A DNA stretch of 64,000 nt from Saxibacter everestensis (GTDB taxonomy: Bacteria; Actinomycetota; Actinomycetes; Actinomycetales; Brevibacteriaceae): assembly GCF_025787225.1 (NCBI RefSeq), contig NZ_CP090958.1:1145856-1209855 (forward strand). The letters are read 5' to 3'. Numbering within the stretch: the stretch's first letter is position 1; the number at the start of each line of letters is the position of its first letter. Positions 35,326-42,902 of this stretch are shown here, piece by piece. The notes beneath the pieces are model-generated. The model saw only the letters and a list, made by a program, of their open reading frames with translations. It did not search any database and had not been told where the DNA came from. The translations under genes and the position numbers were made by a program.

Positions 35326-35850
35326 ATGAACGACAATCCCGTTGCAAACCTGATCATCCAATTCCAGGAGATCGTCGCTCAGGTGCCCGACCCGCTGCAG
35401 CCGCTCATCGTCGCGGCGGCCGGCGCGGTCCCCTTCATCGAGGGGGAGGGGGCGACGCTCATCGGGGTCGTTGGTGGCCTTCATCCGGTCGTCGCCGCAT
35501 TGGCGGCAGCGACGGGAAACCTGTTGTGCGTTGTCGTCGTGGTGCTTCTCGGCGCCCGCGCCCGTGGCGCAATCGTGCAGCGGGCCGGCCGAGACAAAGC
35601 CGGCCAAGACAAAAAGGAGAAGCCGCGATCCAAGGGCCGCGAGCGATTCCAGCGCTGGTTCGTCCGATTCGGCGTTCCCGGGGCTAGCCTGCTGGGCCCG
35701 CTCGCCATTCCGACCCAGTTCACTGCCGCGACTCTCGTTGCCTCCGGTGTGTCGACCGGGCGGGTCATCCTCTGGCAGGCGATCGCGATCGTGCTGTGGG
35801 CGGCCGCGGTGACCGCGGCAATCACGGGTGCCATCGCCATCGCTACCTGA
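35326..35850 (+). CDS. Small multidrug-export / DedA-like membrane protein
   Basis: A 174-residue membrane protein with about four helices. AGAGAG lies four bases before the ATG. AVPFIEGEGATLIGVVGGLHPVVAALAAATGN resembles the PF06695 small multidrug export family, with an acidic E-x-E in a re-entrant-like loop, followed by a basic cytoplasmic loop (KAGQDKKEKPRSKGRE) and FGVPGASLLGPLAIPTQ, a DedA-like G-P pattern. Function in export or lipid handling is unproven. Probably the last gene of the MerR operon. Confidence 0.75.
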   Translation: MNDNPVANLIIQFQEIVAQVPDPLQPLIVAAAGAVPFIEGEGATLIGVVGGLHPVVAALAAATGNLLCVVVVVLLGARARGAIVQRAGRDKAGQDKKEKPRSKGRERFQRWFVRFGVPGASLLGPLAIPTQFTAATLVASGVSTGRVILWQAIAIVLWAAAVTAAITGAIAIAT

Positions 35851-35880
35851 ACCGGAACTCGCTGGACGTCACGGCCGGCC

Positions 35881-35950
35881 CTCGGGATGACTCGTGGCTT
35901 TGGCAGTGAAACGTCGGAAATAACCGACTAATCAACGACAAAACCACGAT
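35881..35950. repeat. 70-bp direct repeat, right copy
   Basis: 67/70 identical to 24,345-24,414. It retains the hairpin GTCGG/CCGAC and the possible tail RDDSWLWQ before TGA. It lies 31 bases after the small membrane protein gene. Confidence 0.85.
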
Positions 35951-36006
35951 TGGCGCCGCCCTCCGCCAGCCGCGCCGCGCCGCGCCGTGCCGCCTCAGGT
36001 ACCTTT

Positions 36007-36933
36007 TCAGCCCAGCGCGCCGACCGACTGCCGCACTGCGTTCGCCAGCTGCCGCACGGCGGTCGAGGGCTCGCGACCGGGGCCTTCGCTGGGAGCGGCG
36101 ATCTGGATCGACCGGGCGAACGCCGGATCGTCGATCGGCCGCAGGGCGACGCCTGGGTGGGTGGAGCCGCTCGCGAGCCGCGGCACGAGCCCGATCACCA
36201 TGCCGGCCGCGATCATGCCGAGCATGACCGAGAAATCATCGGTGCGGATGGCGACGTCGAGGCTGTGCCCGGCATCGGCAAAAGCATCGATCACGACGGT
36301 GTCCAACGGGTCGCCGCGGGTGGCGCCGAGCAGCCAACGCTCATCGCTCAGGGTGACAAGCGTTGCGCGGTCGATGGTGTCGCGCGCGGCGAGGGGGTGC
36401 GACTCTGGCAGCGCGAGTTGCAATGGGTCGCGCAGCACCTCGGTGGTGGTTACGTCGCCGCGGAACGGCAGCTCGTAGCCAGGCACCGAGTAGACCAGCA
36501 CGGCGTCGAGTTCTCGATGGTTGACGTGAGTAACGAGCAGCCCGACCTCTTCGAGCGTGGCATCGATCTCGATGCCGAGTTCTGCGAGCTTCGACACGAT
36601 CGAGGGCAGCAGGCGCGCTGCTGCTGTGGGGAATGTGCCGAAGCGCAGCCGTACGTGTCCCATCTCGGCCAGGTCTCGGACGTCGACCACAGCCCGCTCG
36701 GCCAGGGTGAGGATCTCATTTGCTCGTTCGAGCATCAGCGACCCGGCCGACGTCAGCGTGCTGCCGCGGGTTGAGCGTCGCAGTAGCGAGGTGCCGACCA
36801 GGCGGTCCAGGTTCTTCAAGTGGTAGTCGACGGTAGGCTGGCTCCAGCCGAGATGGGTTGCCGCCCGGGCGACGGAGCCCTCGAGACTGACCGCGCGAAG
36901 CGCCTCGAGCTGGCGCAGATCTAGCATGCTCAC
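36007..36933 (-). CDS. LysR-family transcriptional regulator
   Basis: A 308-residue protein with the LysR HTH (LDLRQLEALRAVSLEGSVARAATHLGWSQPTVDYHLKNLDRLVGTSLLRRSTRGSTLTSAG) and a LysR substrate-binding domain. It is divergent from the decarboxylase-like gene and probably regulates the 37.0-42.7 kb cluster. Confidence 0.92.
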   Translation of the reverse strand: MSMLDLRQLEALRAVSLEGSVARAATHLGWSQPTVDYHLKNLDRLVGTSLLRRSTRGSTLTSAGSLMLERANEILTLAERAVVDVRDLAEMGHVRLRFGTFPTAAARLLPSIVSKLAELGIEIDATLEEVGLLVTHVNHRELDAVLVYSVPGYELPFRGDVTTTEVLRDPLQLALPESHPLAARDTIDRATLVTLSDERWLLGATRGDPLDTVVIDAFADAGHSLDVAIRTDDFSVMLGMIAAGMVIGLVPRLASGSTHPGVALRPIDDPAFARSIQIAAPSEGPGREPSTAVRQLANAVRQSVGALG

Positions 36934-37050
36934 AGCCTACCCCGTATGCCGCCAAGCGGCGCCTACGCTGGCTGGCTCTATAGCCTGTATGGAACGGGGG
37001 GAGACAAGTCAGGGATTCCGTCCCGCGGACGGCTGCGAAACGATGGAACT

Positions 37051-38718
37051 ATGCCGCACGCCGACACTTCCACCGACGACCGTACGTTCCACGCCCCCGC
37101 TGAGGGAGCCAGCAATGCTCCCGCTGAGGGAGCCAGACCTGCCCGCGCCGAGGGAGCCAGCGATACCCCCGCTGAGGCAGCCGACCCTGCCCGCGCCGAG
37201 GGAGCCGGCCCAGCGTCGAGCAGCGGCACGACACAGCAGGCAACTCCCTATGCCGACGCGCTCCGGCGCTACGCGGCAGGGCGCCCGCTCCAGCTCATGG
37301 TGCCCGGCCACGGCGGGACAGACGCGGGGATCAGCGGCCGGCTCGCCGACTTCATCGGCGAAAAGGCTTTGCACCTCGACATCCCGATGCTGCTGGACGG
37401 CATCGACCTCGGCCCAGGCTCGCCATTCAGCCAGTCGCTCGCTCTGGCCGCCGAGGCCTGGGGAGCGCGTCGTACCTGGTTCCTGACCAACGGGGCATCG
37501 CAGGCCAATCGGATCGCGGCGCTCGCCGCGCGCGGCCTCGGCCAGCACGTCGTGTCGCAGCGCAGTGCGCACTCGAGCTTCAGCGACGGAGTGCTGCTCG
37601 CCGGGCTGAGCCCATCGTTCGTACTGCCCACGGTGGATGCGCGAAACGGGATCGCCCATGGCGTCTCGCCCCAGGTGCTCGACGAAGCGCTCGTCGCGGC
37701 GGCTCAGGCTGGCCAACCGGCCTCGGCTGTCTACGTCGTCTCGCCGAGCTACTTCGGCTCGGTCTCCGACATTCGCGGGCTCTCGGAGGTCGCACACGCC
37801 CATGGCGCTCCGCTTATCGTCGATGGCGCCTGGGGCCCGCACTTCGGCTTCCATCCGGATCTGCCGGAGTCGCCCGCGCGTCTCGGCGCCGACCTGGTGG
37901 TCTCCAGCACCCACAAACTCGCCGGATCGCTGACCCAGTCGGCGATGCTGCATCTCGGCGAGGGGCCATTCGCCGACGTGCTGGAACCGCTCGTCGAGCG
38001 CGCGTTCACCATGACCGCCTCGACGTCGTCGAGCGCACTTCTGATGGGGTCGCTCGACATTGCGCGCCAGGGGCTCGCGACCGGCAAGGACGCAATCGGG
38101 CAGTCGATCGAGGCCACCCAGCGCTTCCGGGAGATCCTTCGAGCGGATCCGCGTTTCGGCGTAGTCAGCGACACCTTCGACCGGTATCCCGATATCGCCG
38201 GCATCGACCTGCTGCGCGTTCCGATCGACCTGTCGGCCAACGGGGTCAGCGGTCACTGGGTGCGAAATCAGCTGATCGACGTGCACGGGATCTACTTTGA
38301 GATGTCGACGGCGACCACGCTCGTCGCGGTCGTCGGCCCAGGTAAAACCCCTGACTTCGATCGGGCGTACCGAGCACTGGTCGAGGTGGTCGAGTCGGCG
38401 GAGGCCGAGGCGGAACGGGTGGCTCATCGCGGCGAGGAAACCTTCCCCGCGCTGCCCGATCCCGGTCTGCTGCGGATGCGGCCCCGTGACAGCTTCTTCG
38501 CCGAGACCGACGTTGTACCCGCGGCCGAGGCCGTGGGGCGGGTTTCAGCTGACGCGCTGGCCGCCTACCCGCCCGGAATCCCCAATGTCATGCCCGGCGA
38601 GGAGATCACGGCCCAGGCGGTCGCGTTCCTCGAAGCGGTCGCTGCGTCACCCACCGGCTATGTGCGCGGGGCTGTCGATCCGCTCGTCACCCGCTTCCGG
38701 GTGGTGCGCGAGAGTTAA
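37051..38718 (+). CDS. Orn/Lys/Arg decarboxylase-like PLP enzyme (fold I) with repeat-rich N-terminus
   Basis: The preferred start is MPHADTSTDD (ATG 37051), giving 555 residues; the frame is open to 36946. After an Ala/Glu/Gly-rich N-terminal tail (about 75 residues with five 8-residue repeats) comes a fold-I PLP domain: VPGHGGTDAGISGRLADF, NGASQANRIAALA, SPSYFGSVSDIRGLSEVAHAHGAPLIVDGAWGPHFGFHP and the PLP Lys in LVVSSTHKLAGSLTQSAMLHL. This matches Orn/Lys/Arg decarboxylase major-domain proteins (AdiA/SpeA-class, short form). It should decarboxylate a basic amino acid; an APC permease follows, suggesting acid resistance or polyamine formation. Confidence 0.85.
   Translation: MPHADTSTDDRTFHAPAEGASNAPAEGARPARAEGASDTPAEAADPARAEGAGPASSSGTTQQATPYADALRRYAAGRPLQLMVPGHGGTDAGISGRLADFIGEKALHLDIPMLLDGIDLGPGSPFSQSLALAAEAWGARRTWFLTNGASQANRIAALAARGLGQHVVSQRSAHSSFSDGVLLAGLSPSFVLPTVDARNGIAHGVSPQVLDEALVAAAQAGQPASAVYVVSPSYFGSVSDIRGLSEVAHAHGAPLIVDGAWGPHFGFHPDLPESPARLGADLVVSSTHKLAGSLTQSAMLHLGEGPFADVLEPLVERAFTMTASTSSSALLMGSLDIARQGLATGKDAIGQSIEATQRFREILRADPRFGVVSDTFDRYPDIAGIDLLRVPIDLSANGVSGHWVRNQLIDVHGIYFEMSTATTLVAVVGPGKTPDFDRAYRALVEVVESAEAEAERVAHRGEETFPALPDPGLLRMRPRDSFFAETDVVPAAEAVGRVSADALAAYPPGIPNVMPGEEITAQAVAFLEAVAASPTGYVRGAVDPLVTRFRVVRES
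37093..37212 (+). repeat. Five tandem 24-bp repeats in the decarboxylase-like gene
   Basis: Five imperfect units encode APAEGASN, APAEGARP, ARAEGASD, TPAEAADP and ARAEGAGP. They form a flexible acidic/Ala-rich linker ahead of the PLP domain and are likely to vary in number between strains. Confidence 0.8.
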
Positions 38719-38872
38719 GAATTCGCGGCTTCGACCGCGATAGCCGCGCACTGCGGAGCGATTCCGGAGTGCGGCCCTTCCCCGCTTTCCAAATCAGCGG
38801 GGTGCCCGAGCGAAAAGATCCATTTCCGTCCGCCCCAGTGGACGGTGAGACAACGAAGTCTGGAGATCACAC
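38719..38872 (+). promoter_or_regulatory. Structured leader before the APC permease (candidate attenuator or riboswitch)
   Basis: Four hairpins are packed in 154 bases: CGCGGCT 38724-38730 / AGCCGCG 38742-38748; CGCACT 38747-38752 / AGTGCG 38768-38773 with inner CGGA/TCCG; CCCCGCT 38780-38786 / AGCGGGG 38796-38802; CCGTCC 38826-38831 / GGACGG 38840-38845. The first two share bases and cannot form together. No known riboswitch consensus was recognised. Confidence 0.4.
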
Positions 38873-40294
38873 ATGGCGACACTGCGACAACAGCTCTTTC
38901 GGGTGAAACCCGTCCCGAGAGACGGGGGCGAGAGCGGCAGCCAGCTGAAGCGGAGCATCGGCCTGTTTCAGCTCACACTGATCGGAGTCGGCGGCACCAT
39001 CGGCACCGGAATCTTCTTCATCCTCTCCGAGGCAGTGCCGATCGCGGGTCCCGCCGTGATCTGGTCGTTCCTGATCGCGGGTCTTGTCGCCGGCCTGGCG
39101 GTGCTGTGCTACGCGGAGCTTGCGGGCAGTGTTCCGGTATCGGGATCGTCCTACTCGTACGCCTACAGCACGCTTGGCGAGATGCCGGCGATGGGCGTCG
39201 CCGCCTGCCTGTTGCTCGAGTACGGAGTGTCCACTGCCGCGGTTGCCGTCGGGTGGTCGCAGTACGTGAATCAGCTGTTCAACAACGTTTTCGGCTTCCG
39301 GCTGCCCGATGCGTTTTCCTTCGCTCCGGAAGAGGGCGGAATCATCAACCTTCCGGCCATCATCCTGATTGCGCTCTGCGCACTGTTGCTGATTCGCGGC
39401 ACGGCCCACTCTGCGGTCACGAACACTGTGATGGTCATCATCAAGGTAGTCGTGCTGATCTTCTTCGCTGCGGTAGGGTTCACCGGCTGGAACGCGGATC
39501 ACTTTGCCAACTTCGCGCCATTCGGCCTCGCCGGAGTGATGACCGGCGCCGGTGTCATCTTCTTCTCGTTCGTCGGACTCGACGCAGTCGCGACCGCCGG
39601 CGACGAGGCGAAGGACCCGCGTCGCAACCTTCCGATCGCCCTGATCGCCGCGCTCATCACGGTGACCGGCGTGTACGTGCTCGTCGCCATCGCCGCCCTT
39701 GGTGCGCAGGCCTCCGGCGAGTTCGAGGGGCAGTCGGCCGGCCTGTCCGCGATCCTCGAGAACATTGTCGGCGCGTCCTGGCCGGGCACCGTGGTCGCTG
39801 CCGGTGCTGTGATCTCGATCTTCAGCGTCACCCTCGTCACGTTGTACGGACAGACCCGCATCCTGTTCGCGATGTCCCGCGATGGGATGGCGCCGAAGGT
39901 CTTTCAGAAGGTTAATCCGCGCACCATGACCCCGGTCGCGAACACCGTGATCGTGTCGATCGTTGTCGCGATTCTCGCTGGCCTGATCCCGATCAACTTC
40001 CTTGCCGAGATGACGAGCATCGGCACCCTCGCCGCATTCCTCGTGGTCTCGATCGCGGTGATCGTGCTCCGCCGCCGCGAACCGGACCTGGAACGCAAGT
40101 TCAAGGTTCCCGGCTATCCGGTGGTCCCGATCCTGTCCATCATCGGCTGCCTCTGGATCATCAAGGACCTGCGTCCGATCACGATCATCGTCTTCGTGAT
40201 CTGGACTGCGCTCGTGCTGGTCTGGTACTTCTTCACCGGACGCAAGAATTCGGTGCTCGGGCAGCAGCAGGCGGCCCTCGAGGTGTCGCGATGA
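38873..40294 (+). CDS. APC-family amino-acid permease
   Basis: A 473-residue, 12-helix amino acid/polyamine/organocation transporter: LKRSIGLFQLTLIGVGGTIGTGIFFILSEA (substrate-binding GxGIGTGIF loop), FFSFVGLDAVATAGDEAKDPRRNLP and PRTMTPVANTVIVSIVV. It resembles cationic amino-acid transporters (CAT/YfnA-like). Its stop overlaps the universal stress gene (ATGA). Next to a basic-amino-acid decarboxylase it could import the substrate or exchange substrate and product. Confidence 0.92.
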   Translation: MATLRQQLFRVKPVPRDGGESGSQLKRSIGLFQLTLIGVGGTIGTGIFFILSEAVPIAGPAVIWSFLIAGLVAGLAVLCYAELAGSVPVSGSSYSYAYSTLGEMPAMGVAACLLLEYGVSTAAVAVGWSQYVNQLFNNVFGFRLPDAFSFAPEEGGIINLPAIILIALCALLLIRGTAHSAVTNTVMVIIKVVVLIFFAAVGFTGWNADHFANFAPFGLAGVMTGAGVIFFSFVGLDAVATAGDEAKDPRRNLPIALIAALITVTGVYVLVAIAALGAQASGEFEGQSAGLSAILENIVGASWPGTVVAAGAVISIFSVTLVTLYGQTRILFAMSRDGMAPKVFQKVNPRTMTPVANTVIVSIVVAILAGLIPINFLAEMTSIGTLAAFLVVSIAVIVLRRREPDLERKFKVPGYPVVPILSIIGCLWIIKDLRPITIIVFVIWTALVLVWYFFTGRKNSVLGQQQAALEVSR

Positions 40295-41226
40295 GCATCG
40301 TCGTCGGCGTCGCACCCGGGCACTGCTCCCGCTCGGCGGTGCGGCTCGGCGTGCTGCTGGCCCGGTCGTACGAGCAGGATCTGGTGCTCGTCTCCGTCAA
40401 CTCCGCCGCGTGGCCGCCGGTCGACAGCAAGGTGGATGCCGAGTACCAGGCATTCCTCGTCGGGAAAGCGCAGGCCGCACTTGACGAAGCCAAGGCGCTG
40501 GTTCCGGACGATCTGAACTCGAGCTACCTGGTGCGTGGCGCCTCCTCCGCCCGCCGCGGGCTGCTCGAGGTGTGCCGCGAGCTAGATGCGATGCGCCTGG
40601 TGGTGGGATCCGCCCCCGGGGGTGGCGATGGGCGGATCACTCTCGGATCGGTGTCCACCGGGCTGCTGCAGAGTGCCGGCCTCCCGGTCGCGCTCGCGCC
40701 GCACGGCTTCGATGTTCCCGATGGGGCGCGGCTGGAAAGGGTGACCGCCGCGTACAACGGGTCCGAGACCTCGGCCGAGCTGATGCTCGGAGCGGCCGCG
40801 ATCGCCGCACATGCGCGTGCCGGCATCCGGATCGCCTCGTTCGCACCCCGGCCGCGCTCCGACGCGACCGCCCGAGTTGGGTTGAACGCCGAGTCCGACG
40901 TGATCGCAGAGTGGGGCGCCGTGATCCGCATGCACACCGATGAACTTCTCGGCGACATCGCGCAGTTCACGGTACAGCCAACCTCGGTCGAGGTGGCGGT
41001 CGGGGCAGGGAAGGATTGGGGTGCCGCAATGCGCAGCGTCGACTGGAAGCCTGCCGAGGTGTTGCTCGTCGGGTCGAGCAGCCTCGGTCCGCTCGCACGG
41101 GTGTCGCTCGGCTCGCACGCGGCGAAGATTGTCCGCAACTCGCCGGTACCGGTGGTGCTCGTGCCGCGACGGGCCAGCGAGGCCTACGCGGCACAAGTCG
41201 AACCCTTGACGGGGCCCCGGCTGTAG
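40291..41226 (+). CDS. Universal stress protein with two UspA domains
   Basis: A 311-residue protein with tandem UspA folds: IVVGVAPGHCSRSAVRLGVLLA ... LVVGSAPGGGDGRITLGSVSTGLLQSAGLPVALAP in the first half and VTAAYNGSETSAELMLGAAAIA ... VLLVGSSSLGPLARVSLGSHAAKIVRNSPVPVVLVPR in the second. The G-x-x-x-x-x-x-x-G-S phosphate loop is recognisable in the second half. Translationally coupled to the permease; it may bind ATP and modulate transport under stress. Confidence 0.9.
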   Translation: MSIVVGVAPGHCSRSAVRLGVLLARSYEQDLVLVSVNSAAWPPVDSKVDAEYQAFLVGKAQAALDEAKALVPDDLNSSYLVRGASSARRGLLEVCRELDAMRLVVGSAPGGGDGRITLGSVSTGLLQSAGLPVALAPHGFDVPDGARLERVTAAYNGSETSAELMLGAAAIAAHARAGIRIASFAPRPRSDATARVGLNAESDVIAEWGAVIRMHTDELLGDIAQFTVQPTSVEVAVGAGKDWGAAMRSVDWKPAEVLLVGSSSLGPLARVSLGSHAAKIVRNSPVPVVLVPRRASEAYAAQVEPLTGPRL

Positions 41227-41276
41227 GCTGTCTCGGCTGGACCGGGATTAGGGCGAGTGCGCTCGAGCGGGGTGTT

Positions 41277-41312
41277 GGTGATTTCGTCCGAGAAGGTGAT
41301 TTCGCCCGAGAA
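41277..41312 (+). repeat. Two tandem 18-bp repeats in the leader of the fold-III decarboxylase gene
   Basis: GGTGATTTCGTCCGAGAA at 41277-41294 is followed directly by GGTGATTTCGCCCGAGAA at 41295-41312 (one difference). Placed 15-50 bases before the start codon, they could be a regulator site or RNA element. Confidence 0.55.
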
Positions 41313-41326
41313 TATGGAGAGAAATA

Positions 41327-42664
41327 TTGAGCACGATGAGTGACGAACACGCCGGCACAACGGTCGATGACGCGCGGCCCAATCCGGAGGGCACCCGTCT
41401 CGGCGAGCTGTGGTCGATCCTGCCGGAGGAATCAAGCGTCGGCCCGGACGGTGTGCTCCAGATCGGCGGGGCTCCGGTGACCGAGCTGGCGCAACGCTTC
41501 GGCACCCCGCTCTACGTCTATGACGAGACGGGGCTGCGCCGCCAGATCCGTCGCTTCGTAGACGGCCTGCGTGAACGCTGGCCGAACTCCGAGGTGCTGT
41601 TCGCATCGAAGTCGTTCCCCGCGGTCGGCATGTACCGCCTGGCTCAGGAGGAAGGGCTGTCCGTCGACATCGCCGGTGGCGGTGAGCTGCGGCTGGCGCT
41701 TGCCGCCGGCGTGGATCCGGCCAGGCTGCACTTCCACGGAAATGCCAAGTCGGACGCGGAGCTGTCGATGGCGCTTGCGGCCGGAGTCGACACGATCATC
41801 GTCGACAACGAGGACGAGCTGGATCGGCTCGAGCGCTTGCTTGAGCGTCCGCAGAAGCTCCTGCTGCGGGTAATCCCGGGCGTCGAGGCGAAGACTCATG
41901 CCTCGCAGGCAACCGGCGGCCTCGACTCCAAGTTCGGCCTGCCGATGGACCAGGCCCGGCGGGCGATCGAGCGAATGCGAGCGCACCCGCTGATGGAGTT
42001 CGAGGGCGTCCACCTGCACATCGGCTCGCAGATTCTGGACACGGCGCAGTTCGCCGAGGCGGTTGCAAAGATCTCATCGGCCGGCAGCTTCTCCAGCTAT
42101 GACGTGGGCGGCGGCCTCGGCGTGAAGTACACCTACGACGAGGTGGCGCCGGGCGTGGATGAGTACCTGGACGCAATCGTCACCGCCGCCAAGGCACACC
42201 TGCCCGAGGGTGCGCGGCTGCTGATCGAACCGGGTCGGTCGATCGTGGCCCGAGCGGGCGTGACTCTCTACGAGGTGACGACGGTGAAGCGGACCGGGCG
42301 GGTATTCGTGGCCGTCAACGGCGGGCTGGCCGACCAGCTGGACGCGGCTCTGACCGGTCAGCGCTTCGAAGCCGTGCTCGGCAATCGCGTGCTCGATCCG
42401 TGGACGGAGACCGCCCAGCTGGTGGGGCGGCAGTGCGAGTCCGGCGACCTGCTCGTGGATCAGGCGCCGCTTCCCGCCGCCCGGGTGGGCGATCTAGCGG
42501 TGCTGGCGACCACGGGAGCATACGGGTACACGCTCGCGAACAACTACAACGGCGCGTTGAAGCCGGCAATCGTCTTCGTCCGCAATGGCGAGGCGCGACT
42601 GGTCGTCCGGCGGGAAACCTACGACGACCTGCTTTCGACGCACGCCCCGGCGATCGAGGGGTAG
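41327..42664 (+). CDS. Diaminopimelate decarboxylase-like PLP enzyme (fold III)
   Basis: A 445-residue protein; TTG 41327 has GGAG seven bases upstream, with an ATG at 41336 as alternative. Fold-III (alanine-racemase/ODC) motifs: VLFASKSFPAV with the PLP Lys, [69 protein letters not shown] and the closing YGYTLANNYN. It resembles LysA but lies in an amino-acid decarboxylation/transport cluster with a LysR regulator, so a catabolic or polyamine-related substrate is as likely as meso-diaminopimelate. Confidence 0.85.
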   Translation: MSTMSDEHAGTTVDDARPNPEGTRLGELWSILPEESSVGPDGVLQIGGAPVTELAQRFGTPLYVYDETGLRRQIRRFVDGLRERWPNSEVLFASKSFPAVGMYRLAQEEGLSVDIAGGGELRLALAAGVDPARLHFHGNAKSDAELSMALAAGVDTIIVDNEDELDRLERLLERPQKLLLRVIPGVEAKTHASQATGGLDSKFGLPMDQARRAIERMRAHPLMEFEGVHLHIGSQILDTAQFAEAVAKISSAGSFSSYDVGGGLGVKYTYDEVAPGVDEYLDAIVTAAKAHLPEGARLLIEPGRSIVARAGVTLYEVTTVKRTGRVFVAVNGGLADQLDAALTGQRFEAVLGNRVLDPWTETAQLVGRQCESGDLLVDQAPLPAARVGDLAVLATTGAYGYTLANNYNGALKPAIVFVRNGEARLVVRRETYDDLLSTHAPAIEG

Positions 42665-42684
42665 GCCCGCGGCCAACGGCCGTC

Positions 42685-42870
42685 GGCACGGATCGTCTCG
42701 CGAAGGTCGAGGCGTACGACGATCCTGTTGAAAGAGTTCGCCGCGCAGGCGATCTTTTTGCCTCGGAGGATGTGCACCGGCTTGAACTCGCGGTCCGCGA
42801 ATGGGCTCGCCATGACCCGTCGGTCGCGTCGCGCCTGCGGCGGATCGACAAGGTTGGCCACGGTACGGCC
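42685..42870 (+). pseudogene. C-terminal remnant of a TetR-family regulator
   Basis: The plus strand encodes YDDPVERVRRAGDLFASEDVHRLELAVREWARHDPSVASRLRRIDKV, which matches the TetR effector-domain pattern L-E-x-A-[IV]-R-x-W-A-x-x-D-x-x-V-A. No HTH, start codon or ribosome site precedes it. It is a deletion remnant. Confidence 0.6.
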
Positions 42871-42902
42871 GGCGCGCTGGATGACGAGCGGGGGAGCGGA
42901 CC

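Noticed and set aside
24345-35950. Interpretation as an integrative element with attL/attR
   Set aside because: No integrase, excisionase or tRNA gene is visible at either end, so I report only direct repeats and leave the mechanism open.
37009-38427. 472-residue minus-strand frame opposite the decarboxylase-like gene
   Set aside because: Antisense shadow; the plus strand shows the complete fold-I PLP domain.
38867-40315. 482-residue minus-strand frame opposite the APC permease
   Set aside because: Asp/His/Arg-rich mirror of a membrane protein gene, a common antisense artefact.
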